Assembly (NCBI GenBank): GCA_029204225.1
Contig: CM055099.1
Span: 41,279,631-41,343,630, forward strand
Source of the DNA: Diphasiastrum complanatum
Lineage: Eukaryota; Streptophyta; Lycopodiopsida; Lycopodiales; Lycopodiaceae
Direction: 5' to 3'
DNA length: 64,000 bases
Each line of letters opens with the position of its first letter. Within the stretch, counting starts at the first letter, position 1. A program made the position numbers and the translations under genes. The notes under the pieces are model-generated. The model did not search any database. It had not been told where the DNA came from and was given only the letters and a program-made list of their open reading frames with translations. Below, in pieces: positions 55,197-64,000 of the stretch.

Positions 55197-56864
55197 TTAC
55201 ATAATACTATATTGATATGGTAATAGATCCAAAGATTCATTTACCATATATTTATTATAAATACTTTCATTCATTTTCTTTTTAGTAGATATGTCATTGA
55301 TCAATTTATCATGTATAACATTTTGATCCACAAGTGTAAACACTAATTTATCATGGATTAATATTTCAATATCTGTACCATATAATGAATTAACATAGTC
55401 ATTATTCCAATGGCTAAACTCTTGAAGAACATTTTCATTTGTATTCTTGGTACAAATCTCATTATCGTATATTGTATATATTTTTTTAGAATCTTCCATT
55501 TCTCTTTCATTCTGGTTTTTTACATTAGTTTCTTCATATAGCTCATTATTAATCAGCTTCAAAGATGAGTGATCCAACTTGGATAATTCTAATTCTAACT
55601 CTTCATCATATTCATGAACAACTTGTAACTCATCCATCTTAGATGATAAATCCTTTTGATCTTTCTTTGAATCAGATGGGTCATCATTTTTTTTCTTGGG
55701 AAGAATGGAAGTTATATTTTGACCTTGAAACCTTTCATCAATGCCACCCATATTGGAAGTAATGATTTTCTTTATGAATTCTTCTACTCCAACAAAACTA
55801 TCATCAATTTCTTGATCATTATCTAATAATGGTAATATTTGACTTTCACGTTGTGATATCCATATGTCATTTGGTAGCATTTCTTCCTTCAAAAGACATT
55901 GACTTTGCAACAAGTTAGAATCAACAAAATTTGATTGACCTTCTTGTTCTACTTCCTCAATAGCATATTTATCAATTATAGCATCATATATATTTTCCAG
56001 TTTTTCATTATCATTATATAAAGACTCCATCAGTTCCGGATAGACATCAATGGAATGCACCACATCTTGAGTATCTTCACAACAATTGTTTTCTTCAATC
56101 ACAACAATAATTTCATTTGATTGATCAATCTTATAATCATATTCAACATTTTTACTACATCCTTCTTGCACCATAATATTTTCTTTAATTTTAATAAGTT
56201 GATTTGTTTGAATAGGATCATCAGAATAACAAGATTCATTTTCTGTAAAAAATTTAGAAATAGATGATACTCTAGCATAGTAGGAAGAGATTCCTACATC
56301 AAATTCATCCAAGGATCTATCTCTCCAACTCTTCTTATCAAGTTCTTCTATTTCTGTCATCATCTTATCAGCATGTTCTATAGCAACTGCCCTAGAGATA
56401 GCTTCCTCAAAAGTCTTAGGAACTTTTGAGAGAATACTATATGCCATGTCATCAGGCAAACCTGATATAAACCAAGATAAGAAAAACTCTTCTCCTGGTC
56501 TTTCACTTAATCTTTTAGCCAAACAATTGATTCTATCAACAAAGCTTTTGATAGGTTCATTTTGTTTCAATTTAATTTCACTTAGTAATTTGATAATATC
56601 AGAAGAGTAATTCCATCTTCTAAATCTATCCAAGAAGCTTGTTTTAAGTTTTGTCCAATTGCAAATTTTCTTTTGATTCAATACAGAATACCATTCAAGA
56701 GCAAGATTATCCAATGTTACTGGAAATAATCTAAACATATCCTCATCTTCTTCTTCATAATTTTGTCTACACACATTCATGAATCTTTGAATATGTAGAT
56801 CTGCATCTTCATTTTCATTTCCATTAAAACTGGGTAGACTGGCACTTTCTTCATCCATTGACAT
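55197..56864 (-). CDS. Intact Ty3-type Gag-like protein (555 aa), no pol attached
   Basis: Residues about 20-165 match the retrotransposon Gag (capsid) family of Ty3 elements and related plant proteins. Diagnostic pieces are DADLHIQRFMNVCRQNY, ALEWYSVL...WTKLKTSFLDRF, EPIKSFVDRINCLAKRL and FISGLPDDMAYSIL. The rest, about 390 residues, is strongly acidic and Ser/Asn-rich with no CCHC knuckle, protease or RT. The start ATG at 56862-56864 is preceded by an A-rich stretch; another Met lies at residue 3. Capsid proteins of this family package element RNA. Here the ORF is intact over 1.67 kb while no pol remains nearby, so it is a non-autonomous gag-only element, a recent relic or a domesticated gene. 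The sequence cannot decide. Confidence 0.7.
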   Translation of the reverse strand: MSMDEESASLPSFNGNENEDADLHIQRFMNVCRQNYEEEDEDMFRLFPVTLDNLALEWYSVLNQKKICNWTKLKTSFLDRFRRWNYSSDIIKLLSEIKLKQNEPIKSFVDRINCLAKRLSERPGEEFFLSWFISGLPDDMAYSILSKVPKTFEEAISRAVAIEHADKMMTEIEELDKKSWRDRSLDEFDVGISSYYARVSSISKFFTENESCYSDDPIQTNQLIKIKENIMVQEGCSKNVEYDYKIDQSNEIIVVIEENNCCEDTQDVVHSIDVYPELMESLYNDNEKLENIYDAIIDKYAIEEVEQEGQSNFVDSNLLQSQCLLKEEMLPNDIWISQRESQILPLLDNDQEIDDSFVGVEEFIKKIITSNMGGIDERFQGQNITSILPKKKNDDPSDSKKDQKDLSSKMDELQVVHEYDEELELELSKLDHSSLKLINNELYEETNVKNQNEREMEDSKKIYTIYDNEICTKNTNENVLQEFSHWNNDYVNSLYGTDIEILIHDKLVFTLVDQNVIHDKLINDISTKKKMNESIYNKYMVNESLDLLPYQYSIM

Positions 56865-59140
56865 CGTTTTAATTTTTTTTTTTAAATGTTCTATTGAATT
56901 ATTGTGAAATGATCATACAAATGATTTTTTTGTTCAGTTATAACTTTGGTGATAATGGTTGATTTCAATTTTCAATTAGACTTAGTTTGTAATACTTATA
57001 GCTTCTTTAGGTAGTTCTCTTCATCTTTCATTTCTAAGTGTTTTCTTCTTCTTTTTTTCACAAATTTTTTTTTTCTTCTTTTTGTTTATCAAGTATGAAT
57101 AACACTCATTCAAGACGTGCAATTTCGATACAGTCCTCTTGAGTGACTTTCCTTGTCTACTTCAAGATGGCACCCACTAGGTTAGGATGGTGGGGCTAGG
57201 CTTCACACCTACACCTCTCTGTCCAACACTATACCTTACTTCTACAAATCTTGAAACTGTTGTACTACTCAACCATGAAAACATTCAATCTTGCTCACAC
57301 ATCTCACAAATATCACCAAGTCCAAACAACAATTTTTACCATCATGATCAACAGTTACAATCATTCATTTTTCATCTATACAATCATTAAATAATGATTG
57401 TCCATTCAAAATCAAAACACATATAAAGGATTTCACAAGGTCAATTCCATGTGGAATATTCAATATTTTTTTTTCTTTTTCTTTTTCATCAAGATGTATG
57501 TTTCCCTTTCGTATTTGTCCAATTTCTTTCACATTAGGAGCATTGATATGACTTCTAAACCTTCTAAATCCTCTATGGCAGTATGAACTAGGATACCACT
57601 AGAGTAAGGGAGAGAAAAAGATGCGCAGGTACAGAGATGGAGAGCAGGTGCGCAGATGGATGAGGAGTGGTGAGAGAGAGAAGACTTTGTCCAGTGAGAC
57701 AATAGGAGGGTTGTCCATCACATTCAAGCAGAGAAATGAATGTCTGCTGACCAGGGATGAACTAGTAGGCAAGAGTGCACATAAATCTGCATGAAAGGTC
57801 TTCTTCCCATGATCATACTCCAGGATCAAACAGCATAAAATCAAATCATTAAGAAAGAGAATACAGCAAAAGAATCCATGCCTCTATTCATGACCAGAAT
57901 ACTAGGATGCTCTTCGCTCATAACAAAAGCCAGCCTCTCCTCTACATTGCCACGAACACTGGAACGAACGAATTGATGAATGCCCCCCTTTCAGAATGCC
58001 TCGTGAGAGAGAATGAGAGAGGTTACCAACCGCTCACTTCCAAACACCATCCTCTTGTTGTTTTCCACTGAATCCATTTCATGGAATTCGACTTTACTCA
58101 TTTTGATAAAAGGTTTCAAGTCCATTTGACAAGTGTCGATTAAGGATATGTGGGCTCTGAATTATCGAAGAGTCCATGGTAGGACCTCTTCCAATGACTT
58201 TTAGAAGTGTATTTTCTTCAAAATTGACCTTCAATAAAGCTTATAGCACCTTTCACATCATTTCTTTGTTTCATTTTGAAAACCATCACATGAATATGCG
58301 TTTGGCCTCTCAACATAATTTTGAAATTGATCAATCAGGTTGTATTTCAATCTTTCGCATTGTGTCGACCTCGACAATTCTTTTTGTCCAAGGCACCTGA
58401 ATGTCTTATAAGCATTTTCACCTGCAAAAGTTTATTTTGACTCATATATATTGCAGTGTCCTCAATCGATAAGGATTCATCGATGTTTATCCAGAACCCC
58501 TTCAATTGTGAAGCAATGTTACTAAGTCCTTGATTTGAGCTAGAACTCCAAATTTTCTTCGATAATCTCTGGTGGATTATGGTTAATTATTGTTTGAATG
58601 ATTTTGAAATTGCCAACGTATTTTATTTTGTGGAATCTTTTTGGACCTTATGATAAGGTCATGGTCCTAATTATTCAAGGACATCCTTAATCTTCAAAAG
58701 GGTATTTTCACTGGTTTGTTGTCTTTGTCTTGAACTGAACTTTGCTTGTCGTTGTTTGCAGGACCCTTAGCCTTTGGACCTTTCCTTGAAACTTAAGTCA
58801 GTGCCTTGAAGGTACCTGGGCATCCTTTAATAATCATGATACAAAGTACATTTCATCATTACAATATGGCAAAAAATTGCCATTTAATGAAACTACTTAG
58901 CAACTATCGATATTATCATCCATCAAAGTCACTTATGAGTGTTGTTAGAAAAATCTTATTGCTATTTAACAAACTTACTAGAAATAGTAACATAGTAAAA
59001 ATAGCTCTAATTTTTTTGATATAACTGTCATTTGAAAATTGAGTATGACATTTGAACATGCCATAGAATTTCATAGCTACTCTTTAACATAGCCACATTT
59101 GTATATCAGTAAAAAGTGGCATAGTAGCAGATTGTGCACA
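56865..59140. other. Unassigned region with pyrimidine-rich tracts
   Basis: Contains T/C-rich tracts on the plus strand (57030-57085 and 57450-57490), which are polypurine on the minus strand where the Gag-like ORF lies. Small open frames (for example 57599-57844 minus and 58176-58400 plus) show no motif. Part of it should be the 5' LTR and leader of the Gag-like element, but no LTR pair or primer site was recognised. Confidence 0.35.
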
Positions 59141-59145
59141 TATGA

Positions 59146-60178
59146 GGCAAAGTCAAAGGCAAAGGTAAAGGCAAAGGGAAATGGTCCAAAGGTGGTAACT
59201 CGGATCATGATGATCACTCTTCCTCCTCCTCTTCTACTTCTTTTAGAAAGAAAGACAAGTCAAAGTTCAAGTGCTTTTATTGTGGGATAAAAGGTCATTT
59301 TGCAAATGAATGTCATAAGAAGCAAAGTAATGAAGGTAGCAAGCAAACCAACTTTTAATGAGGATCTAGATTCTTGTGATTCTCTCATGATGTGTTCTTC
59401 AAGTCTAATGTCAAGTGGAAGTGACAAGGATTCATGGTGGATAGATAGTGGATCTAGTTCACACATGACTAGTCATAAGGAGTTCTTTACTTCTTTGATC
59501 TCTTATGTTGGAACCAAGAAAGTCGTTCACATGCCAAATGTTGGTGAGTGTATGATCAAAGGTATTGGCTCAATTCCTATTTGCCTTTCTACTAATAGAA
59601 ATGTAAGGCTTAATGGTGTTCTTTACATTCCTTCACTTTCAAGGAATTTGCTAAGTGTTGGTCAAATGTTAAAAAAAGAGTACAAGACAAAGTTTGTTGG
59701 GGATGTTTGCTTCATTACTAAGGGAGATGTCTTGATTGCTAGGGGCAATAGACAAGGTAGACTTTACAAGCTTGATGCATTTGTTATGTCTAACAAGAGG
59801 AATGAAATGGATGTTGGTGGTTCTCTCAACTTTCAAAAGTCAATCCCTAGCATCAATAAGATTGGTAGATCTTACTCAAAGTCTACAGAACTTCCTTATG
59901 CTAGATCTAGGTTGAGATCTAATGAGCTTCTTGGAGATAGTTATTGTTGTGCTAACTTGGCAACTTTTGGTGAATCTATGATCAATGTTTTGGATCCATT
60001 GGATCTTGAAGATGGACTAGTGCTACCTACTAGTCAAATGGAGTCATGTGGTGCTAAATTAGTATCATGTTTGAACTCCTCTACTCATAGATTTCCAAGT
60101 CTTGGTGGCTCCTCAATGGAACTACATGGAAAGTGCAAAAATGAAAAAGGTAAGAAGAGAGCTAACTTCATCAATTGA
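59146..60178 (+). pseudogene. Gag knuckle, protease and start of unknown domain
   Basis: Frame one encodes the basic GKGKGK stretch, a Ser run and CFYCGIKGHFANEC (about 59266-59310). A frameshift near 59345 moves to the frame that then stays open to 60178. That frame has protease WWIDSGSSSHMTSHKEFF (DSG at about 59447-59455), a PSLSRNLLSVGQML segment near 59630-59670 and the GAG-pre beginning. Instead of the HxxxH..CxxC integrase head it has YSKSTELPYARSRLRS, faintly like the family B linker. Then comes the new segment VLDPLDLEDGLVL...GGSSMELHGK. It ends at a TGA (60176-60178), after which the same frame continues open for about 60 codons. Confidence 0.7.
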
Positions 60179-61329
60179 GGTGATGAAAACTCTTCTTTGG
60201 AAATGGTTGTTGCTAATGACTTATTTACTCATTTGGAAAGAGATGGTGCTTTGAGCATGATTGAAAAAAAAGTTTCTTTTGTATCTTATGTGATGAGTCC
60301 AAAAAAGTCATTTGTGAAACAAGTGGTGTCACATGTATTTATAAAGAAAGTAGATCAAAAGGTTCTATCGTGAGACTTGGTGAGGAAGATCTCAAGTCAA
60401 AAGGGAGAGATGAATGTGAAGAGTTCAAAGTAGGATGTACTTTGAATGATGCTTTTGTGAATGATAGTGAGGGTTCATTATCATTACCTATATCATTGAT
60501 TAGAAGTCCAGGTTTGACAAGAAAAAGTACTTCAATCATTCTTATGTTGAAGGAACTATGTATTCTTTTCATGGCTTCTAATGTTCGAGATTCTTCCATT
60601 TCTTATGATGCAACTATCAAGAGGGAGATTGCTAACTTTTGTGGTGTGATCATTAAGAGGGAGTCTTGTGAAGGAAAGGGCAAAGGAAGAGTGACTCTTG
60701 GGAAGATTCAAGGCATGGATCTTACATCTCTTCATCAACTCAAAGGTTGCTATGATTGTGGTGGAGTGTTCATGCATGATCAAGGTGGCAAAAGGTTAGA
60801 TGAAGAAGACTACATGGAGCAACTCAAGTGGCAATTTCTCCAAGGCAAGGAAGATCTCATTGGTGAGCTCATTGAGGTTTGGTTTGAGCTCAAATGGGCT
60901 GGTTTGATTAGGTTTGATACTCAGCTTCATCTACTCTACTTCATGTTGGATAGAATTGTAGAAATCTATCTTTTGGTTTACGATGGTGACATTGTTTTCA
61001 CTAACTATAGTGAAAGGTTGAAATCAAGCAATGATGAGATCTTGTGAGATGTTAATAATGTGTTTGAGAGGGAGTATCTTCAGAGGTTCAGATCTGAAGA
61101 TGTTTATAAATGCAAAGTCCTTGATGTTTTATTGGAAGATCAAGATGTTGATCTTGAATTGCTTCATCAACACCAAGAGGCAAGTAGCAATTGGAAGCTA
61201 GTCAAAAGCATCAAAGGGGAGCCACATGGGCAAAACATTTTGGATCTGTTTTTACAGGTTCAAGTAAGGTTCTTGGAGAAGCAAGGAAGTGTCCTTTTAC
61301 TCTACCTTATTTGTTTATCTCATGTATGA
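60179..61329 (+). pseudogene. Unknown domain replacing pol, first part
   Basis: Not recognised. After the TGA at 60178 the frame reads on (ENSSLEMVVANDLFTHLERD) to an A8 run near 60266-60273, where the frame shifts. The shifted frame runs through CDESKKVICETSGVTCIYK into a frame open from 60370 to 61047. After a single TGA at 61045-61047 it continues to 61329. Visible features are a basic ESCEGKGKGRV stretch, a Cys pair in CYDCGG and a long helical region (MEQLKWQFLQGKEDLIGELIEVWFELKW). No catalytic motif of copia pol is present. The near-open frame suggests it was a single long protein fused to Gag-protease. Confidence 0.5.
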
Positions 61330-62008
61330 ACATTGTCATGTCAATGTGTTGGAATTGTCAAAATTCAATGAAACTAGTTCCATAGTTTTGCATCCTTTGG
61401 ATCTTGGAGATGGAATAGTTATCATTGCTGGTTCTTATGATCAAGTAAATGCATTCATTCAAATCTTGAAAGATATTGAAGTGGTCAATATATTTACTTT
61501 TGAGCAAAGTTTAAGATCTAGCATCCTAGTGTTGGCAAATTGGCAAATTGTTGACAATGTAGCAAGGGTTGTATGCAAATCTTGTGGAGATACTTCAATT
61601 ATTTCAAGTTCAGGTTTTGCTCATTCAAATGGAGCAGAGAATACATCATTTTGGCATTCATTCACTCAAGGGCTTTCATGGATTGGAGATCTACAAAGGC
61701 AAGGTGGTGATGGAGGTTCATTCATGGAGATACATGGTGCATTCACTATGGGCATAGTGGAATGTGGAGGAGGCATGCAAACACTTGTTGGTTACTTTCA
61801 CTTACAACTTGTTTGCTGTTGTTTTATAGAGAACTCAAAGGCAGATACATGTAGGAATCCTTTCATTATGATTCTATGTTCTTTTACATGTATCATGTTC
61901 ACCATTCTATGTAAAATTGATGTAAGAAATAGTGAAGCATCCTATATGGACACTATTATCTATATCAATTATGTTGTACTTCATATTGTACATATTAGAA
62001 TGCCATGA
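61289..62008 (+). pseudogene. Unknown domain replacing pol, second part
   Basis: 239-codon open frame, shifted relative to 60370-61329. It repeats pieces of the first unknown segment: VLHPLDLGDGIVI echoes VLDPLDLEDGLVL (near 59985), and GGSFMEIHGA echoes GGSSMELHGK (near 60110). This indicates an internal duplication. Its end, CKIDVRNSEASYMDT, resembles the CKLLMKISEASKVDT motif of the family A 606-codon ORF. It is shared almost base for base with the degenerate locus at 46300-46360. Function unknown. Confidence 0.5.
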
Positions 62009-62094
62009 GAAGAGATCTATTATCATGATGGAGATCATTCTTAGTTTGGAGCAAAGTAGTGTTGTAAAACTAGCAAGTTAAGTTGAAGAGGGAG

Positions 62095-62752
62095 TGTGAA
62101 AATTGTCAACATTTCCTAGCTAGTTTGAGGCCTAAATTAGCAATTTTTGTACATAGTTTTGGATCTAACATTTCACACGTGTAAAAGAGGCCTAGATACT
62201 TTTATTTTAGTATATGTTTCATGTTGAAGAATTCTCAAACTTCAGGACCTTCGAAATGACACCAAAATCATGTTATTTGGACACATAGGCCAAAATTGGC
62301 TATTTTAGGCTATTGGTGTCCTAAATTTGGGTCCTAGGTTCTAGAGAGAGGAGAGAGAGTCATCTCTCTCACCTATATTAGGTTGAAATTTGTGGAGAAC
62401 AGGTTGGAGAAACTTATTGTATTGTTGAGAGAGATCAATAGATCATTGTCACAGTTTCTTCCTCCATTGAGAGCATTGCTTTGTGTATTGTCTTCAAGCT
62501 TTTGTGTATGATCTTAAGAGGTTTTCAAAAGTGGTAGGCTGCTATTGTAGGGCTGGTATGCTGTTGTTTTTGGCTGCCATTAGTACCTTTTATTAGTTTC
62601 TTTTGTCTCTTGAATGCTTTGTCAAGTTCATGTGTATCAAAGGTAGCATTAGGTTGCTTTGCCATTTCTAGCTTTTGTAGCTTGTTGTGCAAAGATCTTA
62701 GCCAAGTATTTTGGGAGTTTGGATCCATTCAAGATCCACTTTTTTTACAACA
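62095..62752 (+). repeat. 3' LTR of the truncated family B relative
   Basis: 658 bp, TGTGAAAATTG ... TTTTACAACA. The start and many blocks (cctagctagtttgaggccta, the GAGAGAGGAGAGAGAG tract, gatcaatagatcattgtcac) match the family B LTR. The palindrome has one mutation (TTTCACACGTGTAAA near 62172). Preceded by GTTGAAGAGGGAG, the same polypurine tract as family B. Confidence 0.85.
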
Positions 62753-62773
62753 TTTTCTTCTAGAAAATCAGCA

Positions 62774-64000
62774 TCAATGATTGTAGTTGCTGAAATTTTG
62801 AAATTTCGACCAGAAAAATGCACTACAGTCTTCTCGATCATACGACAAAGTGTTGCCATTGAACAAAACTCGAATGCCTAGATCTGCCATCTTGGAGACA
62901 GATAGCAGATTCTTTCCAAGTGAGGGCACATAAAGTGCTCCTGGCAGCTCTGCTTGGCCTGACAAGGTTCGTACCTGTAGAGAGCCGATGCCTTTGACAT
63001 CATGTCTACTTCCATCGCCTAGAATCACTGCTCTATCGTTTTTGAGTTCGTGAAAGTTGATCAAGATCTTCTTGTTGCAGGCTATGTGAGATGTTGCTCC
63101 TGAATCGATGACTACATCGAAGTCGTGTTCAGAGTAGCTTGTCGAAGCTTTGTCGAGTATCGTGAAAGCTTCATCATCTCTTTCAACATCCTTTGATGAC
63201 TCTGCAACATTTGCCTTTTCAGCTTTGTTTTTTCTTTTTGGGTTGAATCTGCAGTCGTATGCAGAATGTCCTTTCTTCTTGCAGTGCATGCAAGGTATTG
63301 CTGGATTGAACCAGCATTTGTTGGCCATATGGCCTGGTTTGTGGTAGTGATTGCAAGAAGAATATTCTTGATTCGAGGACTTTATCTTTTCGAATCTTGG
63401 CTTGTTTTTATTCTTCTTCTTTCCTTTCATGAAGAGAGCCTTCTCTTGATCACTGCTTCCCTCTCCTTAGTCTCTCATCAGTCTCTCATCAGTGACAAGA
63501 CTGACTGCTTTGTCAAATGTCATACTTGGTAGACTCTATATGAGCATTCTCAGCGGCTGATAGGACGTCGGTAGAGATTTCATGAAGTACATCAATTGTT
63601 GTGGTGCTGGGACCTGGTGCTCCTGTCCTGATGCAACGAGTTGAGAAAAGATCGTTCTGATCTTCTCAACCTGCTGATCCAACTAGTTGCCATCCCACCG
63701 TATGGATTGCAGCTGATTGTGAAGGTGCATGACTGAAGTTGCAGTCCTCACTTTATACTTCTGCTTTAATCTTTCCCACGCTGCATGGTTGCTTTCGAAG
63801 TCTTCAATCTGCATGAGTAGATCTTTATTTATGGACAAAATGATGATCGCCATTGCGCGCTCATCCTTTCTAATCCATTTAGCTCTCCTTGGGTCTCCCT
63901 CTGGAGGCTGCACCTCTGAGAGCTCGGTCACTGATTGGATCCCTTCACCCTTCAGAAGCATTTTGACTTTGAATTTCCAGATTCTATAATTTGCGCCATC
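62774..64000 (-). pseudogene. Minus-strand copia gag-protease, continues beyond the window
   Basis: On the minus strand from the window edge: NYRIWKFKVKMLLKGEG (copia Gag N-terminus, 64000-63945), AAWERLKQKYKV...LHNQLQSIRWDGN, then a stop. QQLMYFMKSLPTSYQPL follows in the same family order, then MTFDKAVSLVTDERLMRD and a stop caused by a short direct repeat (tctctcatcag twice, near 63472-63494). The 218-codon frame (62774-63430) has two zinc knuckles, CNHYHKPGHMANKC and CMHCKKKGHSAYDC, then protease DSGATSHI and GAG-pre LGKNLLSVSKMADLG. The element is cut off at about 62753 by the LTR of the truncated family B relative. Its two-knuckle layout matches the old copia at 10.3 kb. Confidence 0.85.

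Larger units (their letters stand above)
59141..62752 (+). mobile_element. Truncated family B relative with pol replaced by unknown sequence
   Basis: Begins abruptly inside gag at about 59146, where it becomes almost identical to family B 17080-17240 (GKGKGK stretch and CCHC knuckle). It continues through protease and GAG-pre, then leaves the copia plan: no integrase, RT or RNase H follows. Instead, about 2 kb of unknown coding-like sequence leads to a purine tract and a 658-bp 3' LTR (62095-62752) clearly related to the family B LTR. The 5' LTR, leader and capsid are missing, so no target duplication can be seen. It abuts a minus-strand copia element on the right. Confidence 0.8.

Noticed and set aside
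57599-57844. 81-codon minus frame as an integrase fragment
   Set aside because: No DDE, HHCC or chromodomain signature could be found; composition only.
62150-62752. 62095-62752 as a solo LTR of family B
   Set aside because: A polypurine tract and coding remnants of the same family lie directly upstream, so it is the 3' LTR of a truncated element.

Overview
The window looks like nuclear DNA of a land plant with a large, transposon-rich genome. The evidence is AT-rich sequence, several plant-type Ty1/copia elements primed at a site matching plant initiator-Met tRNA, a Ty3-type Gag ORF and a Helitron relic. No ordinary host gene, tRNA, rRNA or CRISPR array was found. I cannot name the species; a gymnosperm, fern or bryophyte-like genome is only a guess.

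Layout. 0.6-3.6 kb: a decayed copia Gag/protease fragment, then two Helitron pieces in opposite orientation (endonuclease-like on +, Rep/helicase on -). 4.8-14.6 kb: an old copia element (leader at 4.8 kb, gag-pol at 10.3-14.4 kb) split by a non-autonomous LTR element (4968-10159, family A, target duplication GGTAG). 14.6-21.1 kb: a complete young copia element (family B) with an intact 1319-codon gag-pol ORF, two 655-bp LTRs with one visible difference, and target duplication GTGTC. 21.5-44.7 kb: the centrepiece, a head-to-tail array of five family A internal regions sharing six LTRs. Its period is exactly 4465 bp and the whole 23 kb is flanked by one 5-bp target duplication (TTTTG). 45-49.2 kb: a repeat of the old copia leader, a degenerate locus carrying modules of both non-autonomous families, and a dead family B pol. 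50-54 kb: a decayed coiled-coil ORF, then a copia element whose protease section is inverted. 55.2-56.9 kb: an intact Ty3-type Gag-like ORF without pol. 59.1-62.8 kb: a 5'-truncated family B relative in which integrase/RT/RNase H are replaced by unrecognised coding sequence. 62.8-64 kb: a minus-strand copia gag running off the window.

How it may work. Family A encodes no visible protease, integrase or reverse transcriptase. Its LTR termini (TGTGAAAA...TTTTCACA), primer site and polypurine/stop arrangement match autonomous family B, so B-type enzymes could mobilise A in trans. Family A and the truncated B relative both carry long ORFs of unknown function containing internally duplicated modules, and a degenerate locus at 45.8-47 kb carries pieces of both. 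The array LTRs are chimeras: left part like the last LTR, right part like the first. This points to unequal LTR-LTR recombination after one insertion, followed by further expansion.
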